DNA of 64,000 nucleotides from Dillenia suffruticosa (Eukaryota; Streptophyta; Magnoliopsida; Dilleniales; Dilleniaceae). A program made the position numbers and the translations under genes. The stretch is taken from the NCBI GenBank assembly GCA_033439265.1, contig JAVTVX010000016.1, positions 23,251,201 through 23,315,200 on the forward strand, written 5' to 3'. Of this stretch, positions 34,809-46,424 are shown piece after piece. Under the pieces are notes generated by a model. It worked only from the letters and a program-made list of their open reading frames with translations. It searched no databases and was not told the DNA's origin. Position 1 is the stretch's first letter; the number at the start of each line of letters is the position of its first letter.

Positions 34809-36756
34809 TCACATCTTTGTGCCTCTGGATATAATGATTTCTGCATATGGCGCCTTCTGTTCAACTCGTACGAAATCAGGAGTAGCAAAAGCAGCAATTA
34901 CATTTCAGCCAATAATTACTATTTGCAAAATGTGACCTAAACCTTTAATGATCTCAAGAAGGAAAGAGCTTCAAGAGGAGTACCGCAGGTCTGATACAAT
35001 AGCTGAGCAGCTTTTCTCTGGTTCATCCCAAAAGCAGGTTTGTCGGTGTGCAAAATGTGTCTTGAAAGGCCTGTGGACATTATCTACAAAACGAGAGCTT
35101 GGTGTGAGATAAGATGGTTATTTTGACATAGGGCTGAAAACAAGTTGGTGATTGAGCAAAGATGAAAATTTACTTCCGGAGAGATCTGTCACCTGGTCCA
35201 TGGATCGACTGACAGTTTGAAGTTGTGTTTGTGTTGGCCCAGTTTCCACCAAAAGTTCTGCAAAGCAAAATGGAACTTGATAAGATCCTACTTGCTGGCA
35301 AACACTTTGCAGCCCTGAGGCCGCTGCAGCTTGAACAACTTGGAGAAATGGAATAGAGGTTCTGCTGGTTTTGAACCATGCTCAGCTGTCTGGTCATCTT
35401 CTGCTAACATCCAATCTGGTTCAGGCGCTGGCCATGGGAACTCCTCAGCAACTGTGTTAAGGCCATCGATACTATGTCTAGATGAATGATGCCTTTTCTT
35501 GCTGGATCTGCCAATGGTTTCCGATCATCAAAACAAGTAACAACAGTGACAAGCAGGAAGAAAATATGCACTTCCTATTATATCATTGTGTCAAAATTTT
35601 GCATCTCTGTGATGTGAGATTCAGAAATCATCTGACCTTCCAGAATTGGCTTCTAAACTATGCTGTGAAATGCCACCAGGTGCTAATCCTGCACTTGGGA
35701 TTGATCTTTTGCTATCCCCTGTAGTTCCAAATTAAGCAGAAATATTCATTCATGATTCACTTAACACCCAACCCCCCAAAACAAAAAAGAATCTCTCCTA
35801 ACAACCAAAAGTTAATGAGATTGCAGGAATCTCTGACAAACCTGAATTCCCTGGTGTCACCACCTTAGTTGCCTCAGGTGCCCTCCCTTCAGAATTTGTA
35901 AGATCCAAACCTACAGTGTTCATGAACAATTCTTTTGACATTTGACTGTTTCTTACTTCTTGGCGCAGCCGTTTCTGTGATCCTGGCAGTGACTGGGATC
36001 CATTTCCGTTGTGGGTATCTTCAAATGTTTTCATGTACATGCCTTCATTAGAGAATATAGACTGCTAAACAGCTAAATCAACTGGATGGAGCAAAGGGGC
36101 ATACTAAGTTTGTCCCATCATGATTGGGCAATCCTTCTGGTGGTGAAACTGATAATGATGGTTGAGGAGGCGGGGGAGGAGAATCCCTACCTGCATTTTA
36201 GTCCCAATATTTAGTCTCTCAGCTATGTCATATCATCTAATCAAGGCAAAAATCATGAAGTGAAGAGTAAATTCTCACCAGAAAATGAATGAGGGGAGGG
36301 TAGAGTTTGGGTAGGCTTCATCCAGAACTGTAGAAGAGGTGCTGGATAATGGATTTGCCACCAGAAAATGAAGGTAGAGTTTGGGTAGGCTTCATCCAGA
36401 GCTGTAGAAGAGGTGCTGGATAATGGATTTGCCCATGTCCGGTGACTAATCCACAAACTAGTCCAACAGGTGGCAGTTCGAAGACATGGGCTATCTTTGC
36501 AGTGGACATAAGATTCATGGGCTGCGTACAATATTCAAAATTTATGAAGTTAAAGCGTCGGCAGTATATTTGTGTCTCAAAATTCACTTGGTTACTCCTT
36601 CACGATTAGGCTATCATTAGTGAAAAAGATATACCTTTCTCTTTTCCCTCTCCTTGCAACAATGTCTGAAGGGTCCTGAAGCCAAGACAGGTATACGTTA
36701 CTGGAGGACACTGTCTGCTTATAATCCGAAGTAAGAGCTGCTGCTCTTCTCGGTTT
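34809..36756 (-). pseudogene. REC8: Decayed REC8/SYN1 meiotic cohesin
   Basis: Exon-like blocks on the minus strand align in order with plant REC8, the meiosis-specific kleisin of cohesin. The blocks are 36756-36635 (YLSWLQDPSDIVARRGK), 36521-36279 (MSTAKIAHVFELPPVGLV, IHYPAPLLQLWMKP), 36190-36105 (Pro-rich), 36061-35842, 35718-35637, 35507-35377 (VAEEFPWPAPEPDW), 35257-35174 (ELLVETGPTQTQ), 35083-34984 (KTHF, then GMNQRKAAQLLYQTC) and a last block near 34900-34809 (VRVEQKAPYAEIIISRG). Damage: a 74-bp tandem duplication in the second block, a frameshift between KTHF and GMNQRKAA, and no AG acceptor in frame for the last exon. The conserved N-terminal kleisin exons are not found before the ankyrin fragment at 38270. 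Further REC8-like but unproven sequence may extend to about 37190. A functional copy presumably exists elsewhere. Confidence 0.8.
36278..36435. repeat. 74-83 bp tandem duplication inside REC8 pseudogene
   Basis: Copies at 36278-36360 and 36361-36435 share GGTAGAGTTTGGGTAGGC, TTCATCCAGA, CTGTAGAAGAGGTGCTGG and ATAATGGATTTG. The spacing of equivalent points is 74 bases, so reading through both copies shifts the frame. The first copy also carries an 8-base insertion. Confidence 0.9.
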
Positions 36757-38269
36757 CTATCTCACTTGTCCTTAATTCTGCTGAGTTTCCCGGTGCTGTT
36801 ACATTTTCATCCATATTTCAGGCAGGTTAATCTTTTAAAGTTTGCTTAAGAATCATCTAAATATGCCCAACTTGATAGGTCAGATTACCAAATCAGCTTC
36901 CATAATATTCTTGGGTTGTTGATTGGCATGCTGTTCTAGATGATGGTCATGGATTTTATCAGCTGCAGGAAGCTCCCAAAAAAGAATATCCTGATCAGGT
37001 AGCGCGGATATTTGTTCAAACAAATCATTTTTTAATGGACAGGTTCTAGAAAATCTCGCAGCATGGTAACTGAATATCAGCCAGGTAGCCACTTTACAAA
37101 ATGGATCTTTATTCTCCATTGCATGGGGCTCATATTTCAAGCTCTGCCTCAAAAGGTGGCCTAGTGGAATTCACAAGAGAAACAAGCCGAACTTCTTTTC
37201 GAACCTAAAATTAAGTTAATACATTACACCTTTACCCGGTACGTGATTTGTACTTATATGATCTCATTTAAGGCGGGGTTTAAAATTTTGCCAGAAATTT
37301 GGGGCCAACAGCGGGTCCAGCCTCTTTGTAAATTGGTTTGAGTGCAGATATCGAGGTCAGTTATTGGTTAGGCCAAGTTTTGTTTAATTTGCTTCTTGGG
37401 CTCAACCTTAGCCCAATTGGCGGTCATCATGATATATTTAATTTTATTATTATTATTTTATAAATTACAAATTTTCGATAATCATATTGAATCCAATTAA
37501 ATTCAATTCGAACGAAATCGGACGCTTAAGAGATAAATCTTTTTCTTCATCAATTTTTTTTATACACAAGATTCGAATTCGAGATCTCTTTTTTTTTTAG
37601 GAAACTCGAGATCTTATTTTAAAAAAAATCGGTGTCTAACTACCAAATCAATTAAGTCTTGGTGTCTATAGTTTTGAAGGGATGGCAAGGCTTTTGGATG
37701 AAGTACTGCTAAAGTTACTGGAGGATTTTTTTTTTTTTTTTTTTTTTTTTGGGTATGAGTTACTTTGAGCCTCCTCATATAGCATAGTAGTAATGATTTG
37801 ATGCATTAACCTTATCCTTTATACCCTGGATCGATGCGAATTCCTTATGATCATTTTAATTACTAAGCTTTCTTGGTGAATAGACCATGCTTTATAATTT
37901 AATGGCATTTTGCAAGAATTCATTGAATAACTATTTACTATATGCATCTATAAGATATAGTTATTCTATATGTTGCTAACTCGAGCATAATTTAAACGAT
38001 TTTCACACATCAATGCAGAATGAGGTGGTGGAGATGGAAAGAGGGGAAGCAGTACTAACATCGGCCAGACGTGGTGGCCGGGGCGAGCATGAACCCCCAT
38101 GACCAATATTGTCAAACACCAATTCACGCAGCCACCATTAAAGGGGCACACTAAGGCTGTAGTAATGCTGGTTAATTATTTTTTTTTAGTTATATAAAAG
38201 TTTGAAATTGGGATTATCATGTTAGAGAAGCTGAGTTTGTACTACTAATTTATCCCCTTGGGACAACGT
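36757..38269. other. Unassigned region upstream of REC8 remnant
   Basis: A minus-strand open frame at 36880-37152 contains LFEQISALPDQDILFWELPA and HHLEQHANQQ. Its position and acidic, His/Gln-rich style would fit a middle REC8 exon, but I could not establish this. From 37200 to 38269 the sequence is AT-rich with a long T run (37729-37750) and no gene. Confidence 0.35.
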
Positions 38270-38560
38270 TTGTTAATTATAGAGCAGACTTGGAGTGCCA
38301 GGACTTGGAAGGACATAGACCCTTGCATTTAGCTGTGGAGGGTGGGGACTTAGAGACTGTTGAGGTGTTGATCAACTTAGGGTCCAATGTTAATGCCATG
38401 ACCAAAAGGGGTGCAACCCCTCTTTCCATTGCTAGAGCCTTAAAGCTCTGATGACATTTCTGAGCTTCTATTAGACAGAGGAGCCTCTTGTACTTCGCCG
38501 CCTTCATCTACTTCTTCCTCATCTGCTAAGCGAAGATTCTGGCTTTTTTCCCAAGTCTTT
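38270..38560 (+). pseudogene. Ankyrin-repeat gene fragment with frameshift
   Basis: Translation on + gives one clear ankyrin unit, LEGHRPLHLAVEGGDLETVE, followed by VLINLGSNVNAMTKRGATPL. The frame then breaks near 38445, and the next frame continues DDISELLLDRGAS with a Ser-rich tail. No start codon, upstream repeats or splice partners were seen, so this is the 3' end of an ankyrin gene left without its 5' part. Confidence 0.75.
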
Positions 38561-38569
38561 TGTCAATAT

Positions 38570-38570
<1 letters not shown>

Positions 38571-38625
<55 letters not shown>
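38571..38625. repeat. (CT)27 microsatellite
   Basis: About 54 bases of CT directly after the ankyrin fragment. Confidence 0.95.
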
Positions 38626-38628
<3 letters not shown>

Positions 38629-39164
38629 TGACACACAGTCACAGATAAACACCAAGAAAATAAGAAGGGTAAGAAAGTTGGAAGAAATCTATGGGAAGTT
38701 TCTCACGTCTCATCTCATCATTTTCTTCTAAGAAATCATTCTCGGAGACAATTCTTTTGAAAATGTAAAATACCATCCAAGCTCATAGTTTGGACACCTA
38801 CTGATTACTTCACAAAAGGTGGCTCGGTTGAATCTAACAATTGGCCCATTGACACGAACTTTGTACAAAACAATAATATAGCAGGAGTGTACATTCTTGT
38901 CCATTATAATGTACTCAAACTACACAGAACTTCTCTATTAAGAATTGAGTGCATAAAAGTGACCTTTCCTATGCGGTGCTTCAAAATTATGCTAAAAATA
39001 TTGCATTAGATAGAGATTTTTTCAGCTCTCCGCTTTCTTGACGGAGTTATGATGGTTGGCTTATTTAAATACCCATGATTATAACTCTAACCAAATATTT
39101 CATAATGTATACAAATTTTCATGGTAAGAGAGAGAGAGAGAAGAGGGTGACATTTATCATTATT

Positions 39165-39285
39165 AATAAACTCATCTACCGGGTGTTAGAAAAAATTTCA
39201 AGTTTAAAATTTAAAAATAAAAAAGATTACGTTGGGAGAGTTTTCTCTAAATTGAATCCGAGAACACAGTTAAAATATGATTTCT
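39165..39285 (-). repeat. AT-rich dispersed repeat, inverted copy
   Basis: Read on the minus strand it shows the family landmarks AAATCATATTTTAACTG, ATTCGGATTCAATTTAG, ACTCTCCCAACGTAATC, then TTTTTATTTTTAAATTTTAA. It ends 330 bp upstream of the PNGase A start. Confidence 0.55.
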
Positions 39286-39534
39286 AATAACAATTATTAA
39301 AAAAACGTCAATAAACTCATCTGGGAAAATGTTGTAATAGAAAAACCACTTCCTCTCTATTATTTATACCATTAGGTAAAAGATACCATAAAACCACTCC
39401 CACTCTATTCAAAGTTCTCATAATACAATCACAAGTCATTTGGGAATCTAAATAGCTTCTAGGATACTCTTTACACTGGGAGGATAGAAATTAAACTTGG
39501 AGGGTTGTGATGATTTGGACCCTTCTCTTCACTC

Positions 39535-39545
39535 TCTATAATAAC
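39535..39545 (+). promoter_or_regulatory. TATA-like box of PNGase A gene
   Basis: CTCTATAATAAC lies about 80 bases upstream of the start at 39619. Confidence 0.4.
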
Positions 39546-39618
39546 CTTTCCTCAAAGTCCCCAAACCTCAAAAACAAACACCCAAAAATTCCCAAGAAAA
39601 GTGAAAATCCACCGCACA

Positions 39619-41472
39619 ATGTACATTTTCCTCTACTTTCTTCTCTTCTTCAACTCTCTCATTCCTAAATCCTCTTCGCAAGACCGTTACTTCAAATCAA
39701 ACCTAGACACCTCACCCCTCCAAGGATCAAAACAATACTTGGAAGTCACTCCACCTCTGCCGTCCGATCATCTGACCCCACTATGCACGCGGGCTCTACT
39801 CAACCATGACTTCGCCAACACCGTTGGATCTCCTCCGATTTCCGTCCCTTATTCTCCACCGTCCGATTGTCCACGCCTGCGCAAGTGGAACCGTGTGATT
39901 CTCGAGCTCACGGTTTCGAGCCGTGGCCAACAGTACGACCGCATAGCCGGCTTGTGGCTCGACGGAGCTGAGCTACTTCGAACCTCCACAGCCGAGCCGA
40001 ATTCTAACGGAGTCTTCTGGAAAGTTCGAAAGGACATTACTAGGTACTCTTATCTTCTCACCAAGACCAACGTTAATTTCACCATGATGCTTGAAAACGT
40101 CGTTGATAATGTCTTTACCGGCATTTATCATGTCAATGTCGCCCTTTTTTACTACAAAATGGACGGCGTTAGGGTTCCGTCCAAAGGAAAATTGGGGTTT
40201 CGTAAATTGGGGAAATTGGGAAATTCTGGCGGGAAAATTAGGGCTTTGTATGAAAGCCCAGATAGAGAATTAGGGATTGAAGAATTGGAGAAAATGGAGA
40301 TATTGAGAAAATTGGGAGGGAATACTAGGGGTTTGTATGAAACCCCAGCTGATTTGATTGTTCCTATAAACAACAATGTGACTGAGAAAGGGTATTGGTT
40401 TAGGATTCAAAGCGAGACCGATTTAAGGTCGAAGAGCATTCGGATTCCTAGGCATACTTTAAGGGCTGTACTAGAATTGTATGTTTCATTTCATGGTGAT
40501 GATGAGTATTGGTATTCAAATCCTCCCAATGCTTACATCAAGACCAACAATTTGACAACCCCACGAGGTAATGGGGCTTTCCGTGAGGTTTACTTGTCCA
40601 TTGATGGGAATTTTGTTGGATCAGAGATTATGATTCCGGTGATATTCACAGGGGGAATCAATCCGTTGTCATGGGATCCGGTAGTGGCTATTGGAGCATT
40701 TGATCTTCCAACCTATGACTTTGATTTGTCACCTTTTTTGGGGAATATTATGGATGGGAAAGATCATACTTTTACCATAGGCGTGTCGGATTCAATTCCT
40801 TATTGGCTTGTCGATGCAAATTTGCATCTATGGTTAGACCGTCGTCCCTACGCTCTTAGGGCTAGGACCGTTGTTCGTGAGGCTGCTGATCTAAAGCTTA
40901 AAAGGAGTTCCAAGTTCAAGAAGTTGGATGGATTGTTCAAGGTGAAGGCGGAGAGAAGGAGCCGATTTGCTGGGTGGGTGATTTCGAGTGTAGGAAACTT
41001 GTCTACGACAGTGTTGCAGGAGTTCAAGTTCAAGAATTTCATTACATTCATGTATGGTGGAACGCATAAAATGGTTAAGCAGAAGGTCAAGAGCATGACA
41101 GAGGTGTGGGTAGAGGACACTCGAGGTGAGGTTATTTCGCACGTGTACATGAGGAGGAAGTACCCTCTTGCTGTAGCAGTGACGAATCATTCAACTTGGT
41201 GGAATGATGGAACCTTTTTGCTTCATACAAATGTTTCCCATTCTTTAAAGCAGAACATTACATTTGGTGTCTTCTCTAACGTGATTCATAACAATCAAGA
41301 TTCGTGGGGTTGGATGAAGGTTAGAGGTAATGCGGTTCTTTCTGGTCAGGCGAAAACTAATCAAACATTTGATTACCAGGATGACTTTGGTTGCTACACC
41401 AGGAATGTTGCATCAGTCACCGGCAGAATCTTGAATGATTATGCAAGCAGCACCTGTGCACCTCCCGAGTAA
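39619..41472 (+). CDS. Peptide-N-glycosidase A-like glycoamidase
   Basis: An intronless gene of 617 residues starting at ATG 39619. The frame is open a few codons further upstream but without an ATG. A signal peptide (MYIFLYFLLFFNSLIPKSSS) precedes a full-length PNGase A domain. Recognisable stretches include SDCPRLRKWNRVILELTVSS, YDRIAGLWLDGAELLRTSTA, GVFWKVRKDITRYSYLL, GNGAFREVYLSIDGNFVG, GGINPLSWDPVVAIGAFDLP and the C-terminal FDYQDDFGCYTRNVASVTGR. Family members release N-glycans from glycopeptides in the secretory pathway or cell wall. Several NxS/T sequons are present. The Lys/Gly/Leu-rich stretch at about residues 188-240 looks like a local repeat (LGKLG, LYESP, LYETP). The syntenic counterpart in Arabidopsis is At5g05480. 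Confidence 0.93.
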   Translation: MYIFLYFLLFFNSLIPKSSSQDRYFKSNLDTSPLQGSKQYLEVTPPLPSDHLTPLCTRALLNHDFANTVGSPPISVPYSPPSDCPRLRKWNRVILELTVSSRGQQYDRIAGLWLDGAELLRTSTAEPNSNGVFWKVRKDITRYSYLLTKTNVNFTMMLENVVDNVFTGIYHVNVALFYYKMDGVRVPSKGKLGFRKLGKLGNSGGKIRALYESPDRELGIEELEKMEILRKLGGNTRGLYETPADLIVPINNNVTEKGYWFRIQSETDLRSKSIRIPRHTLRAVLELYVSFHGDDEYWYSNPPNAYIKTNNLTTPRGNGAFREVYLSIDGNFVGSEIMIPVIFTGGINPLSWDPVVAIGAFDLPTYDFDLSPFLGNIMDGKDHTFTIGVSDSIPYWLVDANLHLWLDRRPYALRARTVVREAADLKLKRSSKFKKLDGLFKVKAERRSRFAGWVISSVGNLSTTVLQEFKFKNFITFMYGGTHKMVKQKVKSMTEVWVEDTRGEVISHVYMRRKYPLAVAVTNHSTWWNDGTFLLHTNVSHSLKQNITFGVFSNVIHNNQDSWGWMKVRGNAVLSGQAKTNQTFDYQDDFGCYTRNVASVTGRILNDYASSTCAPPE

Positions 41473-42077
41473 CATTACTTGGGCTTTCCATTTTTGTCTG
41501 CATTACTATTGTCTTGTTAGTTCAAAATAGTATTTTGATGATGTTATAGTTTGAACTTGGTTTGTTAGTGTATGTCTATCTGTATGTATTGGCATAGCTA
41601 TACTATGATTTTGCAATCTAGAATGCAACCTATGGTACGTCTTGCTAGTTCAACTAGGCCTTGAAACGGAACCCTAGGCTGTGGTTACCTGTATGTATTG
41701 GCATAGCTGTACTATGATGAGAGTTAGTAGAATATATGACCGAAAAGAACGTTTCACTTCTCTCTTTGAGAGCTAATAGTATCCATTCAAATCACAATGT
41801 GGGGGGGGGGGGAATTTTCTGAAAACTGAGCTTTATTGACAATATATGACCAAAAAGAACGTTTCACTTTTCTCTTTTACCTTTTTTCCTTTTCTTTCTA
41901 TCCTTGCATTTGATAAGGTAAAGGTGAAGCTCTAGCAGAGAAAAATTTGTACATTTGTGATGAATGAAAAATGACCTTTGTCTATCTGTCAGTATCAACA
42001 AGCTTTCAGAATCCTTTCTTCCCATCAATTTGAAAGAATTGAGAATCAGCACCGAAATTGAGCTGATTTGAATGTCT
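41473..42077. other. Convergent spacer of PNGase A and PMT genes
   Basis: About 600 bp between two stop codons. A 30-odd base unit around TGTATGTATTGGCATAGCT, ACTATGAT occurs twice (about 41581-41609 and 41691-41718), and ATATGACCGAAAAGAACG, TTTCACTT also recurs (41734 and 41844). A run of G's sits near 41801. No gene. Confidence 0.6.
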
Positions 42078-45000
42078 TCATGTTATCCTAGCAGCATCTT
42101 CAGGACGCCAAAAACCTTTCTTTCCAGCTAGAAACCGATCTTGATGGACATTTGTGGTCCACTGAAGCGAGTGCAGGATTGGAGTGAGAGTGTTAATCAT
42201 TTTGACGGTGTCTTGAATCAAAATCCATCCACCAGGTCTCAATATCCGGTCCATCTCAACAACAACATCCATCAGATCACACCTGTTGAATATCCAAAGT
42301 TTTAAGTTAAATTAGTTGCCAAACATTGTACGTCCATATCTAATCTTAAGTTAACCATGCAGGCAAATCCATCACCAGATCAGCAATAATGCAACATGCG
42401 CTACTAGTTTTGTGCAGTTGTCCTGTACCTGAGCGTTAGATCTCCAAACAGGAAGCTGGAGTGCAGAAGATCATAACTTCTAGGGTAAGTGTTGAAAGGC
42501 TCGCACCAGTCATGATAGATTCCAATCAGTCCTCTATCATATATAATGGACAGAGTATCTGGTCTGTTGATGGGGTTGACATTCATTACCCAGAGAGGGA
42601 GATCAATAAGTGCTGCAGCGAATCTGTCATGGAGAATAATCTCAGCCACAAGACTATTATTCTGAGAGTGAACAAGAATCAAATTAAGGATTAAGAATTG
42701 AGAAAATACAGGAAGCTATTACAATCATATGCAGAGGCAGTCCACATGGGAATAAGCTCTAGACATCTCCCTTCCCCCCAACCCTTCAACCCCCTCCCCC
42801 CAAAACAAAAGATAAAAATAAAAAGTAACATAAAGAAAGACCAGGAAGAAAGAAACAGTCTCATCAAAGTTCCTAAGGACAACCTTGAAATACTGCTTTG
42901 AACCTAGGCTATAAGGGGACAGATGATTGAGCATCCTTGTCTAGAAGCTACTAATTGCAAAAGGCTGCAAAAGGCTACAAAAGGGGTGGTTACAGTTTTA
43001 TGTGTGCGCCTGAGAGAGGGTGAGAGAGAGAGAGAGAGCACGTAAAAGATATGAGATACCACCAGAGATAAATGAAAGAAGCAATAATACTACCTACCCT
43101 CCATAACCAGCATTCATATCCATGACATTCCGAATGCTTGACCAGTTTAAGCCAAGTCCATTCATGTAGACATCTGAAACAAGTGCCCTCCAGTGTCCAA
43201 TATCTTGTTTGAAGTTTTCCTCATCTTCTGGTTTAGATAGGCTTGAAGGTCTATTTGTAAGCCTTTTGGGCCAGGCACTGGGCCAGCCAGTCTCTGGAAG
43301 TTGGGGAATACAACTGCCTAGAGGCACATTCCTTCAAGAGCAAATGAGAGCAATAAGAGAATCAAGTATTTGAATATGTCAACAAAAATGACCTAAAATG
43401 ACATTCGAATGAGTGTGATGCTATTATAAGAAGACAGTCCCAAATGTACCAGGAAATGTTTTGCTTTTCATTCCCATCACAAAAAGGTGGATTATCTTCT
43501 CTGCGGTTTTTATAGCAGGAAGACGAGTCAGGCTTCTGAAATATTACAAGTCCAATCTGAGTTGAGTCAAAATATGCCTTGGCCACAATTTTCCAGCACA
43601 TAGATTCTGTAAGGGCTACCATAGCTGCATGAAAAATGGAAGATGAAAATCCAACTAAATAAACTAAAGGAACACTTTTTCAACCTAGTAATACACACAC
43701 AGTGAGTGTGTGTGTGTGTGTGTGTACATATTATATTTACATATATATTTCCATCTTATTGCAAGCATTGGGTATGAGATAAAGGAGAGTATGAACTTAT
43801 AAAGTAAGCACTTACTCTCCCAGACATTCCGATGCTCTTCATCTTTAAGATAAACTGGTGTAGCAGACCATATAAAGAAACCCCCAGGCCTCAAAACCCT
43901 GTTCAGTTCAAGTAATGGTTTTCCACCTGAAGATTTTGACCAAAGCAAAGCAATTGTCTCAAAAGCACTACATAGTGAAAGGTAACAGAATTCCTTAACT
44001 AGGACGGGTACAATACCATCTACATGCCAGTGAACTCTGCATCGTGCACAGTGAATCACATCAAATACATGACTTGGGAATGTCAATTGTTTCGTTGCAA
44101 TGACAGAAAGAGTAGCAGGGATTCCGCGCTCTAAGGCCATCTGAATCTGTGCATCATGTTCATCCTTCGGAGCAAAGGACATGGTGATAACATTTTTGTC
44201 AAGCAAATAACCACCAAAGCTACCAACGCCACAGCCAACATCTAATACCACCCTGATATGTTTGCCCCACTCAATGGGAGGAAAAGTCTGAAAGCAAGCA
44301 AGCAGAATCATTGGCATGAATTGCACGGATGACTCTTGTAGATGTGATCATATGATTTAAGAGGCAACATTTTTTATCAAGTTAATTTAATAATTCAAGG
44401 GAAGGGAATTTTGGAATTTTAACATCTTATACACTTTAACATATATGAACTTCACTACCAAAATGGCATCTAATATTAAACCTCAAAATATTTGACAGGT
44501 AATAGAGTAATTTAACATTTTTGCTTGCTCAGCCCAAATATCTCATTGGGCCCTAACCTAAAGAACTACAGTTTTTAAAAAGATTTTGAATGAAAAAAGA
44601 GGACATGATCTCAACCCAGAGGAAATCATACCTCTTCAATAAATTCAACATATTTTGTAACCCCGTCCTTGAACTGAGTGCCGCCTCCAGGGAAAACAAG
44701 ATAGTCACCGGACTTACGAACCCAATTCTGGTCTTTTTTATATTCAACAAGCTTAGGGTGAGGAACATTATCATACCAAATCTGCAAAGCACAATTTGTT
44801 ACCTTATGAGCAGCATTACACTTGGAAGGAATTACTGAAGTAAGCCACCAATTATTAATGATTTAATTATCCCAACTAGCCATTGGAATATTTACAAATT
44901 TGCGTTCTGGATTACTGTCTATTACTTTCGGGCTTCTAATTGCATATAAAACACCAAAAAACAAAATTTTGGGTAGTTCTACAAGAAAATAGAAGGTATT

Positions 45001-46060
45001 TCATCACATGAAGGCTACAATTAAAGAAATTCTAAACAAGTATACACAGGGGACTAAGATGACAAAGTTCACGCAACCAAGCTAAACAATATCCATCCCA
45101 ACAAGCTTTAGGGTCTGAGGTCTTTTCCACCACTTCATATTTAAAATGTGATTCTGGTTCTCCATAATCAATCCAGATTCTTGGCTAATTCATCTCAAAA
45201 TTATACCAAGAAAACCCACTTCTTTATTTGCCAAAAATCTATAATATTTTCTCTTCAAATATTTATATCCCAATAAAAATAATAAAAAAAACCTTGTCCA
45301 ATACAAAAAAACAACATCAAAATGCTATTCATCTATCCAAGACTAATCCCTTTGCCCTTTTTTAGAGAAGTGCTATTTATAATGATAATTTTCCAATATT
45401 CCAAATTAAGTGACAAACTGTTATCGGATTTTTTCCCTCTTTTTTTCTGCAAAATTTTCATCATCTATAATGTTTGCTGCTTTTCATGCACGAAATCACA
45501 AAAGCATTTACCTTTTTTTTTTTTCGCTTTTCTTTGCTACAATAAATTCACAAAAACCATGATCCAAAGACTAATCTTTTGCCCGTTTGTTGGAGAAAGA
45601 TTCCGATGTGTGTCTGTATTTTTAACAAAACTTAGACGAATAAATCTTACCAAAGACACAATCTCACCATGTCCCTGCTCTTAGGCCACGGAACCGGAAC
45701 CCTATACCGTTCCGGCATGGGAACCAAACAGCGTAAAACTGGATTCGGACAAAGCCTCTCTCTATGCTCCATCCTCTTCCTCGATTTCAATTTCTTGATC
45801 GCCTTCCAATTATCCAAACACGGAATGTAATCAGCCGCCGCTGCTCCTCCCGGACACAATCCCCAAGCGGAGGCATTCTGAATCGGATTTTGAGGGTTAA
45901 AAACAGAAATTGATTGTGTTTGATCGAGGTCGGTTGCGGAGAAATAGAAGAATTGGTCGTTGTTTAAGAGGAAGAAGGTGATGGAGATAAGTAAGATGAA
46001 GGAGGAGGCTATGCATGGATATTTTCTCTCTTTGATTAGGTTTTCAACTGAGATTGCCAT
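42078..46060 (-). CDS. PMT23: Golgi PMT-family methyltransferase (PMT23-like)
   Basis: Eight exons: 46060-45668, 44781-44632, 44287-44017, 43926-43816, 43624-43450, 43331-43098, 42623-42429 and 42282-42078, giving 577 residues. The N terminus is a short cytosolic tail and one membrane anchor ([13 protein letters not shown], about 20-32), so this is a type II Golgi protein. Next come [20 protein letters not shown], then the QUASIMODO2/PMT methyltransferase domain with the SAM motif [17 protein letters not shown] (about 194-210), [60 protein letters not shown] and [13 protein letters not shown]. The family is tied to pectin homogalacturonan methylation; the exact substrate here is inferred only. 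The short stem and the conserved pairing with eIF2-alpha fit PMT23. The intron at 43927-44016 is 90 bases and stop-free in frame (see findings). Confidence 0.9.
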
Positions 46061-46360
46061 TTCTTCCCCAGTGAGAAAGAGAGAGAAGAGAGAGAGATTT
46101 GGATGATGAAGAAGAGAGAGAGAGACAGAGAGAGAGATAGAGAGGGAGGTTTTTAGCTAAGTCTCGAATGTCACGGGATGAGGCCGGATACACCTCCCCG
46201 AGCAAGACAACAATTCATGAAATTCATGTGCAAGAGAGAGACCTAAGCGACTTAAAATGAACCGCTTGCATTCTCGTTATTAGAGAAGATAACGGGTTTC
46301 ATTCGTTTTTTTTGGAGAATCTTCCCGCCTCAAGTTACCTTATCATATTATATAATTCTC

Positions 46361-46364
46361 TCTC

Positions 46365-46419
<55 letters not shown>

Positions 46420-46424
46420 TATTT
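46361..46424. repeat. (CT)n microsatellite, imperfect
   Basis: About 60 bases of CT with two interruptions, roughly 300 bp upstream of the PMT start. Confidence 0.95.

Larger units (their letters stand above)
38626..39618. other. Upstream region of PNGase A gene
   Basis: No gene is seen. It contains a reverse-oriented copy of the AT-rich dispersed repeat and, close to the gene, a TATA-like site. Confidence 0.55.

Noticed and set aside
36880..37152. Independent gene on - encoding a 90-residue protein
   Set aside because: No start context or domain. It is more likely a middle exon of the dead REC8 gene, but alignment was not convincing enough to include.
40848..41190. Antisense open frames within PNGase A
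   Set aside because: They overlap a clear full-length domain on + and show no independent similarity.
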